A stretch of DNA of 8,573 nt from Ignavibacteriales bacterium (lineage in GTDB: Bacteria > Bacteroidota > Ignavibacteria > Ignavibacteriales > Ignavibacteriaceae): positions 1 through 8,573 of the forward strand of contig DAIEML010000093.1 in assembly GCA_027349615.1 (NCBI GenBank), read 5' to 3'. A model generated the notes under the pieces. That model saw only the letters and a list, made by a program, of their open reading frames with translations. It searched no databases and was not told where the DNA came from. This document shows, piece by piece, positions 6,172 through 8,573 of this stretch (position 1 is its first letter; each line of letters begins with the position of its first letter). The translations under genes were made by a program, and so were the position numbers.

Positions 6172-7491
6172 TTATGCTAAACGAGAACCATCAAATGTTA
6201 CCTTATAATTTCCCCTAGTTAAATCTTGATCAATTAAATTGCTTATCAATTGGCCTGTAATGTTGTATACTTTTAATACAACATGTGCAGCCCTGCCAAT
6301 ACTAAATACTATATTCGTTGATGGATTAAAAGGATTAGGATAATTTGAGAGGGAGTAATTATTTGGAATCATCCTTGAAGAAATATCATTTCCTGCCAAT
6401 GAGATGCTTAAATATTTCTGCTTCATATTAATTATTTTATTATAAGCAGAATCTATTGTCGATTCAGCAATAGTACCGTCAGCAACTTTCCCAGAAATAA
6501 TATTAACTACGCTATCAACCAATGATTTATTATCTGCAAGATTCGTTGCAAATAATAAAATATCATCGCCGGCATTAACTGCAAGCTCAATTGCTTTACT
6601 AAAAGTGTATTGAGTCGATATCGCGCCCATCAACATATCATCTGTAATAACGAGTCCTTTAAATCCTAATTTATTTTTCAACAATCCAGTAACTGCATTA
6701 TAAGATATTGAAGCAGGGTAAAGTGAATCTATGTGAGCATTAAAAAGATGACCAGCCATTATCATATCTGAATAATTGTTTGCAAGAAGTTTTTGATATG
6801 GAATTAACTCAGAATCTGCCCATGTATTTGTTATGTCTGTAAACCCAAGATGAGAATCCGTCATTGCACTGCCGTGACCGGGAAAATGTTTTAAAGTAGT
6901 AATTATATTTTTCTTATGCATTTCATCTATAAATGCAGAGGCATGATTAAAAACTGTTAATGGATCTTTAGAAAAACTTCTTCCATATGCACCAATTGCT
7001 GGGCTGTTAGGATTAACATCGACATCCACAACCGGCGCAAAGTCAATATTAATTCCGCAAGAAGAAAGCCATTTTGCCATTTCTGCGGCCTGATTTTGTG
7101 TTGAATCAATTGAATTAAAAACTGTTCCAAGCTGATATGCAGTATAAGTATTATCAAATCCATTTCTTCTTGTCAGCCTTGCAACCATTCCTCCTTCTTG
7201 ATCAGTTGCTATAAACAAAGGCAGCTTGGATAATTGTTTCAGTTGAGAAGTTAAATTTTTTATTTGCTGCGGATCGTGAAGATTATTAGAATAAAAAATA
7301 ACTCCTCCAAGATTTCTTTGCTGCAAATCGTAAGCGAGAGAATCCGGCACAACAGTTGTCCCGCTGAAGCCGACCATAATCATTTGACCAATTTTACTTT
7401 TAAGATCGGTTTGCGAATGGATAGAAATGTTTAAGAAAAATAATAATAAAACTATTTTAATTGGTAAGTAATTGGTAAAGATTTTTTTCAA
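6172..7491 (-). CDS. GH3 beta-N-acetylhexosaminidase (NagZ-like), secreted, sorting tag truncated
   Basis: Predicted to remove terminal N-acetylglucosamine from peptidoglycan or chitin-type sugars. The 439 residues begin with a signal peptide (1 to ~26: MKKIF, then a hydrophobic core IVLLLFFLNI). The GH3 barrel follows: GQMIMVGFSG (35-44), ATDQEGGMVARL (95-106), KHFPGHG (201-207) with the Asp212-Ser-His214 catalytic dyad, and VITDDMLMGA (281-290) with nucleophile Asp284. The dyad loop is the mark of the NagZ branch. Residues 382-439 are a type IX sorting tag (YPNPFNPST at 384-392; LKVYNITGQLI). The tag stops at SRLA where relatives continue Ser-Gly-Ile-Tyr-Phe; the missing 22 residues follow the TAA in frame. 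One substitution (for example TCA to TAA) explains this. The catalytic domain is complete, so the enzyme may be active but mis-sorted, for example kept in the periplasm. The start is TTG, fixed by the signal peptide and an AGGAA site. Confidence 0.92.
   Translation of the reverse strand: MKKIFTNYLPIKIVLLLFFLNISIHSQTDLKSKIGQMIMVGFSGTTVVPDSLAYDLQQRNLGGVIFYSNNLHDPQQIKNLTSQLKQLSKLPLFIATDQEGGMVARLTRRNGFDNTYTAYQLGTVFNSIDSTQNQAAEMAKWLSSCGINIDFAPVVDVDVNPNSPAIGAYGRSFSKDPLTVFNHASAFIDEMHKKNIITTLKHFPGHGSAMTDSHLGFTDITNTWADSELIPYQKLLANNYSDMIMAGHLFNAHIDSLYPASISYNAVTGLLKNKLGFKGLVITDDMLMGAISTQYTFSKAIELAVNAGDDILLFATNLADNKSLVDSVVNIISGKVADGTIAESTIDSAYNKIINMKQKYLSISLAGNDISSRMIPNNYSLSNYPNPFNPSTNIVFSIGRAAHVVLKVYNITGQLISNLIDQDLTRGNYKVTFDGSRLA
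6320..6346. repeat. Copy 1 of a 27-bp repeat encoding the YPNPFNPS tag motif
   Basis: It matches 7815-7841 at 26 of 27 positions in the same orientation; the one difference is A at 6331 against C at 7826. Both copies encode the conserved NYPNPFNPST entry of type IX tags, so protein constraint and shared codon use explain much of the identity. Confidence 0.7.
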
Positions 7492-7495
7492 AGTG

Positions 7496-7500
7496 TTCCT
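7496..7500 (-). promoter_or_regulatory. Ribosome binding site setting a TTG start
   Basis: On the minus strand AGGAA (7500-7496) lies four bases before TTG (7491-7489). No ATG lies between it and the signal-peptide coding sequence, and the next codons are AAA AAA ATC, giving the typical MKKI start. This decides TTG as the start of the GH3 gene. Confidence 0.7.
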
Positions 7501-7535
7501 GGGATAATTCTCAAAAAGTTAAAAAATATTTATGA

Positions 7536-7541
7536 ATTATA
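7536..7541 (-). promoter_or_regulatory. Candidate -10 box for the GH3 gene
   Basis: A perfect TATAAT reads on the minus strand (7541-7536), 45 bases before the TTG start and just after the 7561-7590 hairpin. The -35 region 17 bp upstream reads CCTCAA and falls inside the hairpin, so support is weak. Confidence 0.25.
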
Positions 7542-7560
7542 ATTTAGACCTTTATTATTT

Positions 7561-7590
7561 GAGGGAAGTTTAATTCGATTAACTTCCCTC
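7561..7590 (-). terminator. Strong hairpin after the golvesin-domain gene
   Basis: GAGGGAAGTT (7561-7570) pairs perfectly over 10 bp with AACTTCCCTC (7581-7590). After a one-base bulge, three more pairs (AAT/ATT) close a TCG loop. It begins 8 bases past the stop of the upstream minus-strand gene and precedes the GH3 gene. No T-run follows on the minus strand (AAATAATAAAGG). It is most likely a terminator or 3'-end stabiliser that separates the two units. Confidence 0.65.
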
Positions 7591-7597
7591 ATTAATT

Positions 7598-8573
7598 TTA
7601 TTTTATCAAAATCATCTTCTTTGTATCAATAAAACTGCCGCAAGTTAATCTGTAGAAATAAATTCCGCTTGGTAAATTACTTGCTTCAAAATTCAAAATA
7701 TGAAAACCAGCTTTTTGATTTTGTTCAACAAGAGTTTTTACTTCCCTTCCAAGAATGTCATAAACTTTTAATGTTACAAAACCTGCATTAGGAATTTGGT
7801 AACTAATTTGTGTAGATGGATTAAACGGATTAGGATAATTTTGCTGAAGCTCAAATTTTTTCGGCAGCGGCGAAAATTCATTTACATTAGTAATTTCTTT
7901 AACTAACGCAAACTTAATTGCATCAGCGCGAAGAACAGCACCGGGAGTATTTTCACCGGAATCAATAACTTTTAATTCGATTGGAACATTTGCCGGAAGA
8001 AATGATCTACCTATAGTTTTCCAAACGCCGCTTCCTTCGTTTTGATCAACATAAACTGAATCTAACGGAACTCCGTCAATGCTTAAAACATACAAAGCAT
8101 TTTTTGCAGCGTTAACTGTAACCGGAACAAGTTCAGAAAAATCATAAACTCCGCTTCGATTAAGTTTTGTGGTATAACTGGCATTAGCAACCGGCGACTG
8201 ATGAAGATAAGCAAATCGGCTGCTTCCTTTGTAACCTCCGGCTGAACTAAAACTCCAAGTACCAATTTCTTTGTAGTTAAGCGAATCGCTGTTATCAACA
8301 AGTCTGAAGAACGGCTGTACATTAGCAGTAAACGGAACAGCAAATTTACTTTGAAGGGAATCATCACTTAGAACAAATAGAGTATCTGCAACTTTTCCAA
8401 TTGCTGAAGGATGAAAAACAATTGGGATAACAATACTATTCATTGAAGCAATCGTTAAAGGAAAATTTGCGGTTGTTGTAACTCTGCCTGTAGGTGATGT
8501 AATTCCATTGACAGAAAGAACTCCAATGCCTGTGTTTTTTAAAGTTAAATTTAAACTAACTGAGTCATCTTGA
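7598..8573 (-). CDS. Secreted multidomain protein with golvesin-like domain and type IX sorting tag, C-terminal part
   Basis: The frame is open to the right edge (324 codons visible), so the ATG at 8443 is internal and the true start is off-window. Three parts are visible. (1) About 8572-8312 is an Ig-like module of the HYDIN/choice-of-anchor type: 'LTLKNTGIGVLSVNGI', then 'PIVFHPSAIGKVADTLFVLS'. (2) About 8302-7901 is a golvesin-C-like beta-sandwich: 'VDNSDS', 'GTWSFSSAGGYKGSSRFAYL', 'SGVYDFSELVPV', 'SGVWKTIGRSFL', 'LRADAIKFAL', a module often attached to secreted hydrolases. (3) 7843-7601 is a full type IX type A tag: QNYPNPFNPSTQISYQI, LKVYDILGREV, SNLPSGIYFYRL and terminal KKMILIK. The protein should cross the outer membrane through the Por system and be released or attached at the surface. 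Any catalytic domain lies off-window, so its activity is unknown. The intact tag is a direct reference for the broken one in the GH3 gene. Confidence 0.85.
   Translation of the reverse strand, partial: QDDSVSLNLTLKNTGIGVLSVNGITSPTGRVTTTANFPLTIASMNSIVIPIVFHPSAIGKVADTLFVLSDDSLQSKFAVPFTANVQPFFRLVDNSDSLNYKEIGTWSFSSAGGYKGSSRFAYLHQSPVANASYTTKLNRSGVYDFSELVPVTVNAAKNALYVLSIDGVPLDSVYVDQNEGSGVWKTIGRSFLPANVPIELKVIDSGENTPGAVLRADAIKFALVKEITNVNEFSPLPKKFELQQNYPNPFNPSTQISYQIPNAGFVTLKVYDILGREVKTLVEQNQKAGFHILNFEASNLPSGIYFYRLTCGSFIDTKKMILIK
7815..7841. repeat. Copy 2 of a 27-bp repeat encoding the YPNPFNPS tag motif
   Basis: It is 26/27 identical to 6320-6346 in direct orientation, about 1.5 kb apart. It encodes the start of this gene's type IX tag. 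Confidence 0.7.

Noticed and set aside
6172..6174. TAA read as a sense codon (reassigned genetic code)
   Set aside because: gdhA, the 995-residue gene, the lipoprotein and the golvesin-domain gene all end naturally at TAA, so TAA is a normal stop in this genome.
8441..8443. ATG at 8443 as the start of the golvesin-domain gene
   Set aside because: The same frame continues upstream without a stop to the window edge and encodes the first half of an Ig-like module, so this Met is internal.

Overview
The window is AT-rich. Two features point to a member of the Ignavibacteria (Bacteroidota/Chlorobi group): Por-type (type IX) secretion C-terminal sorting tags of the 'NYPNPFNPST ... ASNLPSGIYFYRL ... 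KKMILIK' kind on two neighbouring secreted proteins, and a Bacteroidota-style 995-residue receiver/PEP-pyruvate-binding protein. Taxonomy is inferred from family resemblance only; no search was run. The window holds seven protein-coding regions, two of them cut by the window edges. I found no tRNA, rRNA, CRISPR array or insertion sequence.

Left part (1-2192): the N-terminal piece of an aminopeptidase P-like (M24) protein runs leftward off the edge. It is separated from a complete, rightward glutamate dehydrogenase gene (gdhA) by a 318-bp divergent spacer with three perfect inverted repeats. The GDH has all catalytic residues, and its coenzyme-site residues match the NAD-linked clostridial type. 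A GC-rich hairpin without a T-run follows it.

Centre (2193-5180): a large gene on the + strand encodes two receiver-like domains, the first without its phospho-acceptor and the second with a complete active-site set. These are fused to a PPDK/PEP-synthase-type ATP-binding domain and a distinctive C-terminal domain. The phosphohistidine swivel and PEP/pyruvate barrel of true dikinases are absent. This is the best candidate in the window for an uncharacterised signalling or phosphotransfer activity.

Right part (5187-8573): everything is on the minus strand. In transcription order it holds a golvesin-like-domain secreted protein with a type IX tag (5' end off the window), a strong hairpin, a GH3 beta-N-acetylhexosaminidase starting at TTG, a small lipoprotein and a small four-helix membrane protein. 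The GH3 gene has an in-frame TAA exactly where the Ser of the conserved 'SGIYF' element of its type IX tag should be. The remaining 22 codons of the tag continue intact in the same frame and end at a natural stop. This looks like a recent nonsense change that would remove the end of the sorting signal from an otherwise intact surface or periplasmic hydrolase.

The genes do not form one obvious pathway. The left side is amino-acid and nitrogen metabolism (peptidase, GDH), the centre is a putative regulated ATP-binding enzyme, and the right side is envelope and secreted proteins.
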